This document shows, piece by piece, positions 30,073 through 38,785 of a stretch of DNA of 64,000 bases. The stretch lies in NCBI RefSeq assembly GCF_017912555.1, contig NZ_JAERSD010000007.1:105401-169400 (forward strand). The letters run 5' to 3'. The notes beneath the pieces are model-generated. The model did no database searches and had not been told where the DNA came from. It saw nothing but the letters and a program-made list of their open reading frames with translations. Position 1 is the first letter of the stretch; every line of letters begins with the position of its first letter. Position numbers and translations under genes: made by a program. The stretch is from Bacillus sp. REN3. GTDB taxonomy: Bacteria; Bacillota; Bacilli; Bacillales; Cytobacillaceae.

Positions 30073-31335
30073 TTATATTTCCTGTTTTCCGGAATTGGGA
30101 AATCCGTTCATTACCCTTGTGCTCCATATGCTGGCTTCGGCATACAGGCGGTAAAGTTCCTCCAATTCGAAGGCAGTCGGATTTTCGGCGATTTTCCGAT
30201 TTTCATGGAAGGCGTATTCAACCCCCTTCAGAAACCGGAGCATCGCAGCTTCCTCATTCTCGTATCCCGCTAAAGCCAGCTTGATTTCCCGGCTGAAAGG
30301 GAGGTCTTTAAGCAAATCTTCCATCGGAATATGCAGCAAACTATCCATTAACGAAAACATCCCTAACAGGAAGTATTTCGATGCAAGGGCCTCACTGCCC
30401 ATCTTCCTGCCGATAAGCTCCCCGAGCTTCCCGCGCCTCAGCGAAAGATCGATGATTTCCCGCTCTTTAGAATCTTCTTTGATCCTTGCGTTTGCATCCC
30501 TTATTTCCAGCACATAAATCCATTTCTTTATTTCATTCAGTCCTAATAGAACAATGGCATGCTTAATGGACGACACTTCATTCCTCGGCCTAAAGACCGG
30601 ATTGTTGATCAACCTCAGCAATTTATACGACAGGGAAAGATCCCGTTCAATAATATCCTTGATATGTTCGATATCCGGATCCGGACTCTCAAGCTCATTC
30701 AGCAGTTGAACGTGTGAATGATGGTACGCCGGGATATCGTAACTGTTCAAAATCACTGGTTTGCTGAAATAGAAACCCTGGAAGTAGACAAATCCGTCTC
30801 CCTTCGCTTCGTTGTATTCCTCGATGGTCTCAATCTTCTCTGCCAGGAAGCGAAGTCCCCTTCCGCCGGCGAAACGGATAAGCTCCTGCCGTTGGCCTCT
30901 ATCCGTCTCCCTGAAATCCATCTTGATGATATCCACATAATCAAGGAGTTCGAGAGAATATTCATTCCACTGTGAAACGAAAAAGTCATCAAGGGCAATT
31001 GTATAGCCCATCGACTTAAGCTCTCTGCAGGTCTGGATAAGTTCCCCGCTGATTTCAACACTTTCAAGGATTTCGACAACAATGGACAAAGGATTGAAAT
31101 AGGAAGGGACACCCAATTCCAACAATCTTTCAGTAAAATTGATGAAACACGGTTTCCCATCGGATAGCTCCTTGATGCCGATATTAAGGAAGCTGTTCAC
31201 AATCACATCTGTCGTTGCCTGGTCCCCATCGGTGTGCTGATAGGCATTGACCGTGCTGCTCCTGTACAGCAGCTCATACGCGACCGACACTTCATTTATG
31301 TCAAAAATCGGCTGCCTGGCGACATAAATATCCAT
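30073..31335 (-). CDS. EAL-HDOD domain signalling protein (YuxH-like)
   Basis: 420 aa. N-terminal EAL domain (about 1-200) beginning MDIYVARQPIFDINE. The EAL motif itself reads YELLYR, so it departs from the canonical ExLxR; other positions remain: VEILESVE, IALDDFF, DIIKMDF, AEKIET and YFQGFYFSKP. The C-terminal HDOD domain (about 205-400) has LLRLINNPVFRPRNEVSSI. These proteins are often degenerate c-di-GMP sensors or phosphodiesterases. Activity cannot be predicted. It may stand alone; the chemoreceptor upstream is 123 bp away. Confidence 0.88.
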   Translation of the reverse strand: MDIYVARQPIFDINEVSVAYELLYRSSTVNAYQHTDGDQATTDVIVNSFLNIGIKELSDGKPCFINFTERLLELGVPSYFNPLSIVVEILESVEISGELIQTCRELKSMGYTIALDDFFVSQWNEYSLELLDYVDIIKMDFRETDRGQRQELIRFAGGRGLRFLAEKIETIEEYNEAKGDGFVYFQGFYFSKPVILNSYDIPAYHHSHVQLLNELESPDPDIEHIKDIIERDLSLSYKLLRLINNPVFRPRNEVSSIKHAIVLLGLNEIKKWIYVLEIRDANARIKEDSKEREIIDLSLRRGKLGELIGRKMGSEALASKYFLLGMFSLMDSLLHIPMEDLLKDLPFSREIKLALAGYENEEAAMLRFLKGVEYAFHENRKIAENPTAFELEELYRLYAEASIWSTRVMNGFPNSGKQEI

Positions 31336-31458
31336 TTGCGCTTCCCCCTAGATGAATTATTCTTGCTGGAATTATACACACAGGAAGAATATACTACTAT
31401 ATTCCAAGTTTTACAATAAGTTTCGTTGTATACAATTCCTTACATCCAAAATATGCTT

Positions 31459-33144
31459 TTACATTTTGAACACTTTCATTTGCTCCGTTAATGTCTCAGC
31501 CGCCTTTTCAAGGTGCTGTGAAAGTTCTGTTAGGCTCTCACACATGGCCGATTGTTCTTCTGCCCCTGCAGCGACTTCCTCAGACGATGCGGAAGTTTGT
31601 TCTGTTATGGCGGAAGTTTCTTCGGCCATGGAATGGACCTGCTCGGCATATTGCTGGATCGATTCCAGCACTTCCGCAAGCTCCCCGACACTTCTCTCTG
31701 TCGATTTTACAGTCGTGACAATATCGGCAATTGCCTCCCCGCCTGCGTTCATATAATCCATCTCTTTTTTCAGGGTCGATAAATGTACATCCATCAATTC
31801 CGTTACGGATTTGCTTTCACTTTGGATGGATCTGATCAAATCCGTGATATTTCCGGCAGCGACGCTTGTTTCGTCTGCCAGCTTCCTTACTTCAGCCGCG
31901 ACAACCGCGAAGCCTTTCCCATGCTCGCCAGCCCTTGCAGCCTCTATTGCAGCGTTCAAAGCCAGCAAATTCGTCTGGTTAGAAATATTGGATATCAACG
32001 AAATAATACTTTCGATACGAATAGAACTTTGCTCTAGACTCTTGATGCTTTCTGCCGCATTGATCACGTCTTCTGACATTTTCTGCAGCTGCTCGATTGA
32101 CTGATCAACCGCGTTCTTACCCTGTTCAGCAATGGAAGCAGAGTTTGCTGCCATTTGCATTGTTTGTGAAGCGTAATCCTGTCCCCTGTTCACTTCTTCC
32201 ACTGTCAGATTCATTTTTTGTGAGATAGCAAGGATTTGCTGTGACTGATTCTCTGCTCCCTGGGCAATCTCACCGATACTCACAGCAACCTGGCTGGAGG
32301 CATCCTCCGTCTGCGCCGCTGCGATGGATATTTCACCACTCGTTTTCATTATCGTATCCGTGACATCACGGATGCCATGAAAGAGAGTTGCCAAACTTGT
32401 TCTCATGCTATCAAATGAATTCGCCAATACCCCAGTTTCATCCGAACGCTTGATGCTTATATGATGAGTGAAGTCCCCCTCCGCATACTTTTTGCTGCTA
32501 TTCGTCAGATCCGTGATTGCCTTGATGAAAGGATTCATCAAAAGATAGGTCGTGGCGAATGTTAGGATAATGGTAATCGCAACGACAATCGTTGTCATGA
32601 GTTTTGCCCTGTTGAAATCCTCTTCAAGTTGTCCAATACTGTTTTCAATCGTTTTTTGAGCTTCCTCACGATACTTCTGTATGCTGTCATTGATATCCAT
32701 CGCAAATGTATCGAATTCATCCATGACCGGATTCCCCTTTTGGGGTCCCCCTTCTATATAGGCATCCGCCATTCGCTTGCCCATCCCGTAATATGCTTCG
32801 AAGGATTCCTCGTATTCTCTCAATTCCTCTTGATGCTGCTCATCTATTTTTTGAAGTTCCGCTATCGTTTTACGGAAATGCCGCGCGAACACCTCAGCCT
32901 CCTCAAAGCCATCATCATACCCTTCTTCGGCCCTAGTCGCACTGATGTCCGTCAGCCATTGCTGCACCTGGATTACATCAAGCTTCAACTCATCAGCCTT
33001 TATCGTGATTTGAAGATCCCGGCTTTCGATTTCTTCAACCTTTTTTGCATAAGAGTTCATGCCATTCATGATATAGCCAATATTAGATAAAAATAAGCCA
33101 ATGACAAGGATGTTGGCCATCAAGAATTTTTTCTTTATAGACAT
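31459..33144 (-). CDS. Methyl-accepting chemotaxis protein with 4-helix-bundle sensor
   Basis: 561 aa from ATG 33142-33144 (GGAGG 9 nt upstream; a longer frame to 33231 lacks one). TM1 [20 protein letters not shown], an extracellular helical domain to about residue 180, TM2 [24 protein letters not shown], and a cytoplasmic signalling domain whose hairpin tip [20 protein letters not shown] binds CheA/CheW. The ligand is unknown. Confidence 0.95.
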   Translation of the reverse strand: MSIKKKFLMANILVIGLFLSNIGYIMNGMNSYAKKVEEIESRDLQITIKADELKLDVIQVQQWLTDISATRAEEGYDDGFEEAEVFARHFRKTIAELQKIDEQHQEELREYEESFEAYYGMGKRMADAYIEGGPQKGNPVMDEFDTFAMDINDSIQKYREEAQKTIENSIGQLEEDFNRAKLMTTIVVAITIILTFATTYLLMNPFIKAITDLTNSSKKYAEGDFTHHISIKRSDETGVLANSFDSMRTSLATLFHGIRDVTDTIMKTSGEISIAAAQTEDASSQVAVSIGEIAQGAENQSQQILAISQKMNLTVEEVNRGQDYASQTMQMAANSASIAEQGKNAVDQSIEQLQKMSEDVINAAESIKSLEQSSIRIESIISLISNISNQTNLLALNAAIEAARAGEHGKGFAVVAAEVRKLADETSVAAGNITDLIRSIQSESKSVTELMDVHLSTLKKEMDYMNAGGEAIADIVTTVKSTERSVGELAEVLESIQQYAEQVHSMAEETSAITEQTSASSEEVAAGAEEQSAMCESLTELSQHLEKAAETLTEQMKVFKM

Positions 33145-33384
33145 CGTAGTTTTCCTCCATATTTCAGATAAAAACGTTCGTATCCAAAATATTACATTAT
33201 AGAAATGGATTGTTAAATACTGTATGATCATTCAGGTGTGACAACTTCTAGTATATTTGATACGAAAAAACCACTTCCTGGCGTTTTTGGCGTGAAATGT
33301 GCATAGGGGAGTCGACCAATGAAGGAATGGTGATAATGTGCTGCAATCATCCAACAAGAACAAGCATTATCAATAAAATAAAGT

Positions 33385-33894
33385 TCAGCCAAAAAGGAGA
33401 TGTACCCCGAGTCCCACGGCAAAGACAATGGCGATACCCCTATGGATCCTTTTGATTCTTTGCCGTTTACTCCTCTTCAGGATCATGCCAACGAACACAA
33501 GCGCCGAAAATGCTATGAAAGCAGCCAACCCGCTGTAGATGCTGCCTGATTCTTCTGAAGTTTGGAGAAAAAAGTACGATCCATGGGCAAAAGCCGCAGC
33601 AAATCCAACCCAGCCTATAAGGACATGATTCTTATTTAACAGCTTGAAAATGAACTGGATTGCTTTTGAATAGGGGAACTTCCTCTTTTTCCATTGAATG
33701 AAGCCGATCCTGGCCATCCATAACGAAAAAGCAGCAATTGCCCCAATCTCCGCAGCCGTCCCCACTTTCTCATATAACTCATTCATGAATTCTGTTTCTC
33801 CGGTAATAAACCCGGGAACACACAAACCCGCAAAAACTGCCGCCAGGAATACGCCGCCGATTTTCATGATCCTGGAAATTGCTTGTTCATCCAT
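33385..33894 (-). CDS. 4-TM membrane protein with two His-x13-His helices
   Basis: 169 aa. Four hydrophobic segments after a short N-terminal one: IGAIAAFSLWMARIGFI, HVLIGWVGFAAAFAHGSYFF, YSGLAAFIAFSALVFVGMIL and HRGIAIVFAVGLGVHLLFG. Two of these helices each hold a pair of histidines separated by exactly 13 residues, an arrangement used for bis-heme b coordination in cytochrome b561- and ferric-reductase-like proteins. I infer a possible heme protein; no known family is named. It is divergent from padR and next to an iron-export-like transporter. Confidence 0.7.
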   Translation of the reverse strand: MDEQAISRIMKIGGVFLAAVFAGLCVPGFITGETEFMNELYEKVGTAAEIGAIAAFSLWMARIGFIQWKKRKFPYSKAIQFIFKLLNKNHVLIGWVGFAAAFAHGSYFFLQTSEESGSIYSGLAAFIAFSALVFVGMILKRSKRQRIKRIHRGIAIVFAVGLGVHLLFG

Positions 33895-34013
33895 CGTTTT
33901 CCACCTCCTGTATAGTGTTCTTTTTTCATCATAAAAAATTCATTCTTTTAATTGCGATCATAAACACTATTCTCTTAATCAGTTGATTTCAATCGAGATA
34001 TAGTTTATCATGT

Positions 34014-34041
34014 TATCGGATTTCGTTATTGAATTCCGATA
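34014..34041. promoter_or_regulatory. Inverted repeat upstream of padR
   Basis: TATCGGA (34014-34020) and TCCGATA (34035-34041) flank a 14-bp spacer, 20 bp before the padR start. It is a plausible autoregulatory operator, but it does not match the classical ATGT-N8-ACAT PadR site. Confidence 0.35.
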
Positions 34042-34060
34042 TTGAGAAAGGAAGTCTACT

Positions 34061-34369
34061 ATGGAGGAAAAAGTCTTAAGAAAACTATTCCTCGGGTTCA
34101 TCCAGATCCATATTTTGCACCATGCGAAGGAAGCCCCGATCTTTGGATTGTGGATGCTTGAGGAGCTGAAGGAGCATGGCTACAGTATCAGCGCCGGAAC
34201 CCTCTATCCGATTCTCCACTCGATGGAAGCAGATGGCCTTCTCTTAAAAGAGGAAAGAAACGTTGAAGGAAAAATCCGGAAATACTATCGGACAACCGAA
34301 AAAGGCAATAATGTGCTTGAAGAAGCAAGGAAGAAAGCCTATGAACTATTCAAGGAAATCAGAGACTGA
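34061..34369 (+). CDS. PadR-family transcriptional regulator
   Basis: 102 aa from ATG 34061 (AAAGGAAG upstream). Winged-helix pattern of the family: ILHHAKEAPIFGLWMLEELKEHGYSISAGTLYPILHSMEADG, followed by the wing LLLKEERNVEGKIRKYYRTTEKG (key residues at 60-82). It precedes the fetAB-chrA genes on the same strand and probably controls them; the effector is unknown. Confidence 0.9.
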   Translation: MEEKVLRKLFLGFIQIHILHHAKEAPIFGLWMLEELKEHGYSISAGTLYPILHSMEADGLLLKEERNVEGKIRKYYRTTEKGNNVLEEARKKAYELFKEIRD

Positions 34370-34395
34370 CAGTGCCGTTGAGGAGGCCATTTGAA

Positions 34396-35022
34396 ATGTT
34401 TGAATTACTGGATGTCAAAGTAGATGGGATACTGAATATTCCGCAGCTGACTATACCGGCTGGGAAAATAACCGTGATCACCGGGCCGAGCGGCAGCGGA
34501 AAATCGACCTTTCTCCGGCTGCTGAATAATCTGGATCCCGCAGACGCCGGGACGATTTTATATAAAAAAGAATCCATCCTCAACCTTGAGCCGCTCTCAT
34601 TAAGAAGGAATGTTGTGATGGTCCCGCAAGCCCCCGTCATTTTTGACGGGACAGTCAAAGACAATCTGGAAATCGGCCTTATTTTTGCCGAAAAGGAACT
34701 GCCTTCCGTGGCGGAAATGGAAAAGGCCTTAAAGCTGTTTGAGCTCGATAAGCCTCTCAATGAGGAGGCAGAACATCTTTCCGGGGGTGAAAAGCAGCGA
34801 CTCGCTTTAGCGAGGGCTGTCCTTCTCGATCCTGAGGTTTACCTTTTGGATGAGCCTACATCCGCTCTAGATGAAGAAACAGCAGAATCCGTCATGTCCA
34901 GCTTTTGCGCGTACGCCAGGAAGCAAGCGAAGACGGTCATCATGGTCACTCACTCGAAAGAGATCGCGGAGCTAGCCGCAGAAAATGAGATTGAAATCAA
35001 GGGAGGTGTCGTTCATGGATAA
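34396..35022 (+). CDS. fetA: ABC transporter ATP-binding protein, FetA/YbbL type
   Basis: 208 aa from ATG 34396, preceded by GAGGAGG. Walker A ITGPSGSGKSTFLRLL, Q-loop VVMVPQAPVIF, signature HLSGGEKQRLALARA, Walker B EVYLLDEPTSALDEET, H-loop MVTHSKE. Together with the next gene it resembles FetAB of E. coli, linked to iron homeostasis by export. It overlaps fetB by 8 nt. Confidence 0.85.
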   Translation: MFELLDVKVDGILNIPQLTIPAGKITVITGPSGSGKSTFLRLLNNLDPADAGTILYKKESILNLEPLSLRRNVVMVPQAPVIFDGTVKDNLEIGLIFAEKELPSVAEMEKALKLFELDKPLNEEAEHLSGGEKQRLALARAVLLDPEVYLLDEPTSALDEETAESVMSSFCAYARKQAKTVIMVTHSKEIAELAAENEIEIKGGVVHG

Positions 35023-35824
35023 GGCGATGGATCTTTCCTTTTGGCAGCTCGCTTCCGCCTATATTTTTATCGTGCTCTTGATCGTGATTGTGAGATTGCG
35101 GGGAATCCCGCGGGAAAAAGAAATCATCCTTGCAACAGCAAGGATGTCGCTCCAACTGATCCTGGCTGGGTACCTATTGGTTTACTTATTCGAAAATCCG
35201 CATCCGCTTTTCACTTTGCTGATCATCGCTCTCATGCAGGCGTTTGCGATCTATAACATCTATAAACGGACAAAGTATGCGCTCGCATTCGAGATGAAAA
35301 AGTACATTGCCTATGCGATGGTCGTTGGCATCATGATCAGCCTTTTCTATTTCATTTTTGTCGTGATCGGCGTGGAACCATGGTATGAGCCACGCTATTT
35401 CATCCCGATTGCCGGGATGATCATCGGCAATTCGATGACAGGGATTTCCCTTGGTGTCAGCAATCTTATCGAGGGCTTCCAGGCGAACAAGGCTCGGATT
35501 GAAGGCGCGCTCATGCTTGGGGCTTCGCCAAAAGCAGCCGCCAAAAAGGTCGTCAACCAGGCATTTGACTCAGCGATGCTGCCTACGATCAATTCGATGG
35601 TCGGCATGGGGATTGTCTTTTTGCCTGGGATGATGACTGGCCAGATCCTATCCGGCACCTCCCCGCTCGTTGCAGTCGAGTACCAGATAGCGGTGATGCT
35701 TGGTGTTGCCGGGAGCGTTTCACTGACGGTCATCCTTTATTTGCAGCTCGCCTATAGATCATTTTTCAACGATCGCAATCAGCTTATCATTCAAAAAAAC
35801 AACACGAAGGAGATGAAAAAATGA
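35015..35824 (+). CDS. fetB: ABC transporter permease, UPF0014 / FetB family
   Basis: 269 aa from ATG 35015 (GGAGGTG upstream, inside the end of fetA). About seven membrane segments. Family landmarks: ATARMSLQLILAGYLLVYLF, PIAGMIIGNSMTGISLGVSNL and MVGMGIVFLPGMMTGQILSG. Partner of FetA; probable metal (iron) exporter by family relation. The stop overlaps the chrA start (ATGA). Confidence 0.88.
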   Translation: MDKAMDLSFWQLASAYIFIVLLIVIVRLRGIPREKEIILATARMSLQLILAGYLLVYLFENPHPLFTLLIIALMQAFAIYNIYKRTKYALAFEMKKYIAYAMVVGIMISLFYFIFVVIGVEPWYEPRYFIPIAGMIIGNSMTGISLGVSNLIEGFQANKARIEGALMLGASPKAAAKKVVNQAFDSAMLPTINSMVGMGIVFLPGMMTGQILSGTSPLVAVEYQIAVMLGVAGSVSLTVILYLQLAYRSFFNDRNQLIIQKNNTKEMKK

Positions 35825-37005
35825 ACCATAATCGCTTTCGATCTCTTATGGAGATTTTTCTGGTATCGACCCGTCTGGGACTGACTTCTTTTGGCGGTCC
35901 GGTCGCCCATTTAGGGTATTTTCATGAGGAATATGTCCGCCGCCGGAAATGGATGGACGAAAAAAGCTACGCAGACCTCGTGGCATTGTGCCAGTTCCTC
36001 CCCGGGCCAGCCAGCAGCCAGGTTGGGATCGGCATCGGGCTGATGCGTGGCGGACTGCTCGGCGGACTGATGGCATTCCTCGGTTTCACACTGCCGTCCG
36101 TTGCCGCCCTGATTGCCTTCGCGCTGATCCTTCAGGGATTCGATGTCGGGGATGCCGGCTGGATCCATGGCTTGAAAATCGTCGCCGTCGCAGTCGTTGC
36201 CCATGCAATCCTTGGGATGGCGCAAAAACTGGCACCTGACCTCCCAAGGAAGACCATCGCCTTGCTCGCGCTAGCAGGGACGCTTCTCTGGCAGACCGCC
36301 TTTACACAAATTGGTGTCATTATCGCATCTGCTATCATTGGCTACTTCTTATTCAAACACCATGCTGCAAAAAATGATTCCAGAATGCCTTTCCCGATTA
36401 CACGGCGCGCAGGTTACGTGTCGCTAGGATTGTTCTTTGGCCTGCTGCTCCTGCTGCCAGTTTTGCGGGAAGCAACATCCCTTGAATGGATCGCAGTGTT
36501 CGACAGCTTTTACCGATCCGGGTCCCTTGTATTCGGAGGCGGCCATGTCGTCCTGCCGCTGCTTGAACGGGAATTCGTGCCGACCGGATGGCTGAGCGAG
36601 GAAGCCTTTCTTGCAGGCTACGGCGCTGCCCAGGCCGTCCCGGGTCCGCTGTTCACCTTCGCAGCTTATTTAGGAGCGATCATCAACGGGTGGCAGGGCG
36701 GGCTGCTGGCAACCGCTGCGATTTTCCTGCCGGCATTCCTGCTCATTTTCGGGACGCTGCCCTTCTGGGATGTCCTCCGCCGCAACAGCAAGGTGAACGG
36801 TGCCTTGATGGGCGTGAATGCAGCAGTCGTCGGCATCCTGATCGCCGCTTTCTATCATCCGATTTGGACAAGCTCGATTCTAGCGTCCGTGGATTTCGTT
36901 TTTGCCGCGATCCTGTTCAGCATGCTTGTCCATTGGAAGCTTCCGCCTTGGGTAATCGTTGTGGCAGGAGCAGTCGGCGGAACGGCTTCATCTATGTTAT
37001 TTTGA
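35821..37005 (+). CDS. chrA: Chromate transporter ChrA, two-domain (long-chain) form
   Basis: 394 aa, two homologous CHR domains. The first begins RLGLTSFGGPVAHLGYFHEEYV with the motif LCQFLPGPASSQVGIGIGL. The second, from about residue 205, has SGSLVFGGGHVVLPLLEREF and AAQAVPGPLFTFAAYLG. It exports chromate (possibly sulfate-coupled). It is translationally coupled to fetB by an ATGA overlap, a partnership I do not recall from B. subtilis. Confidence 0.93.
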   Translation: MNHNRFRSLMEIFLVSTRLGLTSFGGPVAHLGYFHEEYVRRRKWMDEKSYADLVALCQFLPGPASSQVGIGIGLMRGGLLGGLMAFLGFTLPSVAALIAFALILQGFDVGDAGWIHGLKIVAVAVVAHAILGMAQKLAPDLPRKTIALLALAGTLLWQTAFTQIGVIIASAIIGYFLFKHHAAKNDSRMPFPITRRAGYVSLGLFFGLLLLLPVLREATSLEWIAVFDSFYRSGSLVFGGGHVVLPLLEREFVPTGWLSEEAFLAGYGAAQAVPGPLFTFAAYLGAIINGWQGGLLATAAIFLPAFLLIFGTLPFWDVLRRNSKVNGALMGVNAAVVGILIAAFYHPIWTSSILASVDFVFAAILFSMLVHWKLPPWVIVVAGAVGGTASSMLF

Positions 37006-37017
37006 ATAAGGAATGCT

Positions 37018-37045
37018 AAAACCGGGCATCCAGGCGCCCGGTTTT
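37018..37045. terminator. Terminator after chrA
   Basis: AAAACCGGGC (37018-37027) and GCCCGGTTTT (37036-37045) form a perfect 10-bp hairpin with A- and T-tracts, able to work in both directions. Confidence 0.88.
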
Positions 37046-37089
37046 ACAAGTTTTTAGATTGGTAGACCTGAAGCAAATCGTGCGCTATT

Positions 37090-37400
37090 CGTGACCATAT
37101 GGGGGCGCGGAAAAGTGGACGGGGAACGAGGCGGGCATGTTCGTGACCAATGGGGGCGCGGGTAGACGAAACGCGAACGATACCGAGCCGATCGTGTCCA
37201 AAGGCATGCTCAGAAAAACCAAAATGGGCACGATCCATGCAAGATCGTCCCCAAAGCTTTCTCAGAAAACCAACACGGGCACCATCCAGTTCACTTTGTA
37301 CCCAAAGAGGCTTACTCTAGCAAAATCAGTACAATCCCAATTGGTTTCCTCCCAAATGGGTGCTCAAAGGAAGCATCAGGCGTCATGAGTGCCAAAAGGG
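37090..37400. repeat. Degenerate tandem array, about six units of about 52 bp
   Basis: Unit starts can be aligned at CGTGACC (37090), CGTGACC (37142), CGTGTCC (37193), CGTCCCC (37246), GTACCC (37298) and a decayed sixth near 37350, so spacings are 52, 51, 53, 52 and about 50. The best-preserved core, CCAATGGGGGCGCGG, resembles CCAAAGGGAGCGCAT of the large array at the right end of the window. An 83-codon open frame here (37137-37388) is a by-product of the repeats. The rest of the gap to 37620 holds no gene I can support. Confidence 0.65.
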
Positions 37401-37622
37401 CTCCCAATATAGCCAAATGAAACAGGCTACACTTTAAGGACTTAAAAAATTCCCTGAAATTTTTCGTAATGGTTCACCATTCCGTGAATCCTTGTCAAAA
37501 TCCCGCAATTTACCCCCGCTTTTCCGCGAAAATCCCGCGACAGTTTGTCAAAATCCCTTAAACTGGAAATTGCCTTCGTTTTTTCCCAGCCCTCACTCTC
37601 ATTCCCTCCCCCCAAAAACAAG

Positions 37623-37642
37623 CCGGCAGGAACTCCTGCCGG
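37623..37642 (-). terminator. Terminator of the ywrBA chromate genes
   Basis: CCGGCAGGA and TCCTGCCGG form a 9-bp stem with a 2-nt loop; on the minus strand it is followed by CTTGTTTTT. Confidence 0.75.
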
Positions 37643-37651
37643 ACCATATGC

Positions 37652-38185
37652 TCAGCTTAAAAATATCGCTCCATAACCGAGCGCCATCATGATCACGAAC
37701 GCAGGATGGATTTGTATTTTTTCCATTAAAACATATCCTGCCACAATCAATAACAAGGTTTGCCAGCCCCCGATATCCAAATACGCATCGGAGAAAAAGC
37801 TGTATGCCATCACACCAAGCATGACGGCGATCGCCGGCTTCACAAACAAGGTCATTTTCTTCACTTTAGGAGAATCCTTGAACTTGTATAGCAGCCCGAG
37901 CAAAGTGATCATCAAGATAAGTGATGGAGCGACGGTCGCGAAAACTCCGACAAACGCGCCGAGGATCCCGCCCTGTTGATAGCCGATGTATCCGGCCATT
38001 TTCGTGGCGATCGGTCCTGGAAGCGAATTGCCGAGCGCAAGCACTTCGCTGAATTCACCAACAGTCATCCATCCATACCGGTCAACCACTTCATTTTCGA
38101 TCAGCGGGATCGAAGACGGACCGCCCCCATATCCCAGAATCCCTGGGATGAAAAAGGCCAAGAAGATTTTCCATTGTATCATCAC
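37652..38185 (-). CDS. ywrA: Chromate transporter, single-domain C-type half (YwrA/Chr3C-like)
   Basis: 177 aa, one CHR domain with LAFFIPGILGYGGGPSSIPLIENEVV and ALGNSLPGPIATKMAGYIGY. It begins 4 nt before the end of its partner, so the two halves are coupled. In B. subtilis the pair Chr3N/Chr3C forms a heteromeric chromate exporter; neither half works alone there. Confidence 0.9.
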   Translation of the reverse strand: MMIQWKIFLAFFIPGILGYGGGPSSIPLIENEVVDRYGWMTVGEFSEVLALGNSLPGPIATKMAGYIGYQQGGILGAFVGVFATVAPSLILMITLLGLLYKFKDSPKVKKMTLFVKPAIAVMLGVMAYSFFSDAYLDIGGWQTLLLIVAGYVLMEKIQIHPAFVIMMALGYGAIFLS

Positions 38186-38760
38186 ACTGTCTTCCTCTCA
38201 GATGCAACAGCTTTTTGCCGTTCTTCTTTTTTATCAGGACCGAAGATTGCCCAGCTAAGCAGCAGGGCAATGACGATGCCTGGATGGACGCCAATCCATT
38301 CCATCGCCAGGAAGCTGAATGCCGCAATGGCCAAATTCCCTTTCCAGCCCATCCCCTTTTGGCCATTCTGGAAAAATTGCCATGTAAGGACTGCGAGCAT
38401 GACACCGACGACCGGTACGACTGCTTTCGTCATCCCCGACACCCAGGGCAGGTCCTTATAAGCTGATAGGGATGTGAGCAGCAAGATCATCAGGATGATG
38501 GTCGGAATGATCGAGGCAAGCAACGCATTCACAAGGCCTGGAAACCCGGCGACACGGTAGCCGATGTATCCGGCCATTTTCGTGGCGATCGGCCCGGGCA
38601 AGGTGTTGGCAAGGGCGAGGACATCCCCGAATTCCTCATCATCCATCCATTTGTATTTTCCGACTACCTCGTTGTGGACAAGAGGGATCGAAGATGGCCC
38701 TCCTCCATAGCCAAGCATCCCAACCCGGAAAAATGCCAGGAATAGATTCCGTTGTTTCAT
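38182..38760 (-). CDS. ywrB: Chromate transporter, single-domain N-type half (YwrB/Chr3N-like)
   Basis: 192 aa, one CHR domain with LAFFRVGMLGYGGGPSSIPLVHNEVV and ALANTLPGPIATKMAGYIGY, very similar to the downstream half, which marks a gene duplication. It lies 25 nt downstream of the gamma-glutamyltransferase gene and 4 nt overlaps ywrA. Confidence 0.9.
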   Translation of the reverse strand: MKQRNLFLAFFRVGMLGYGGGPSSIPLVHNEVVGKYKWMDDEEFGDVLALANTLPGPIATKMAGYIGYRVAGFPGLVNALLASIIPTIILMILLLTSLSAYKDLPWVSGMTKAVVPVVGVMLAVLTWQFFQNGQKGMGWKGNLAIAAFSFLAMEWIGVHPGIVIALLLSWAIFGPDKKEERQKAVASERKTV

Positions 38761-38785
38761 GTAAAATCAAATCCTTTTTAAGCGG

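Noticed and set aside
33228..33428. 66-codon minus-strand frame downstream of the His-paired membrane protein
   Set aside because: Overlaps the real gene end, no ribosome binding site and no domain pattern.
37137..37388. 83-codon plus-strand protein
   Set aside because: Coincides with the degenerate 52-bp repeat units and has no ribosome binding site or recognisable family.
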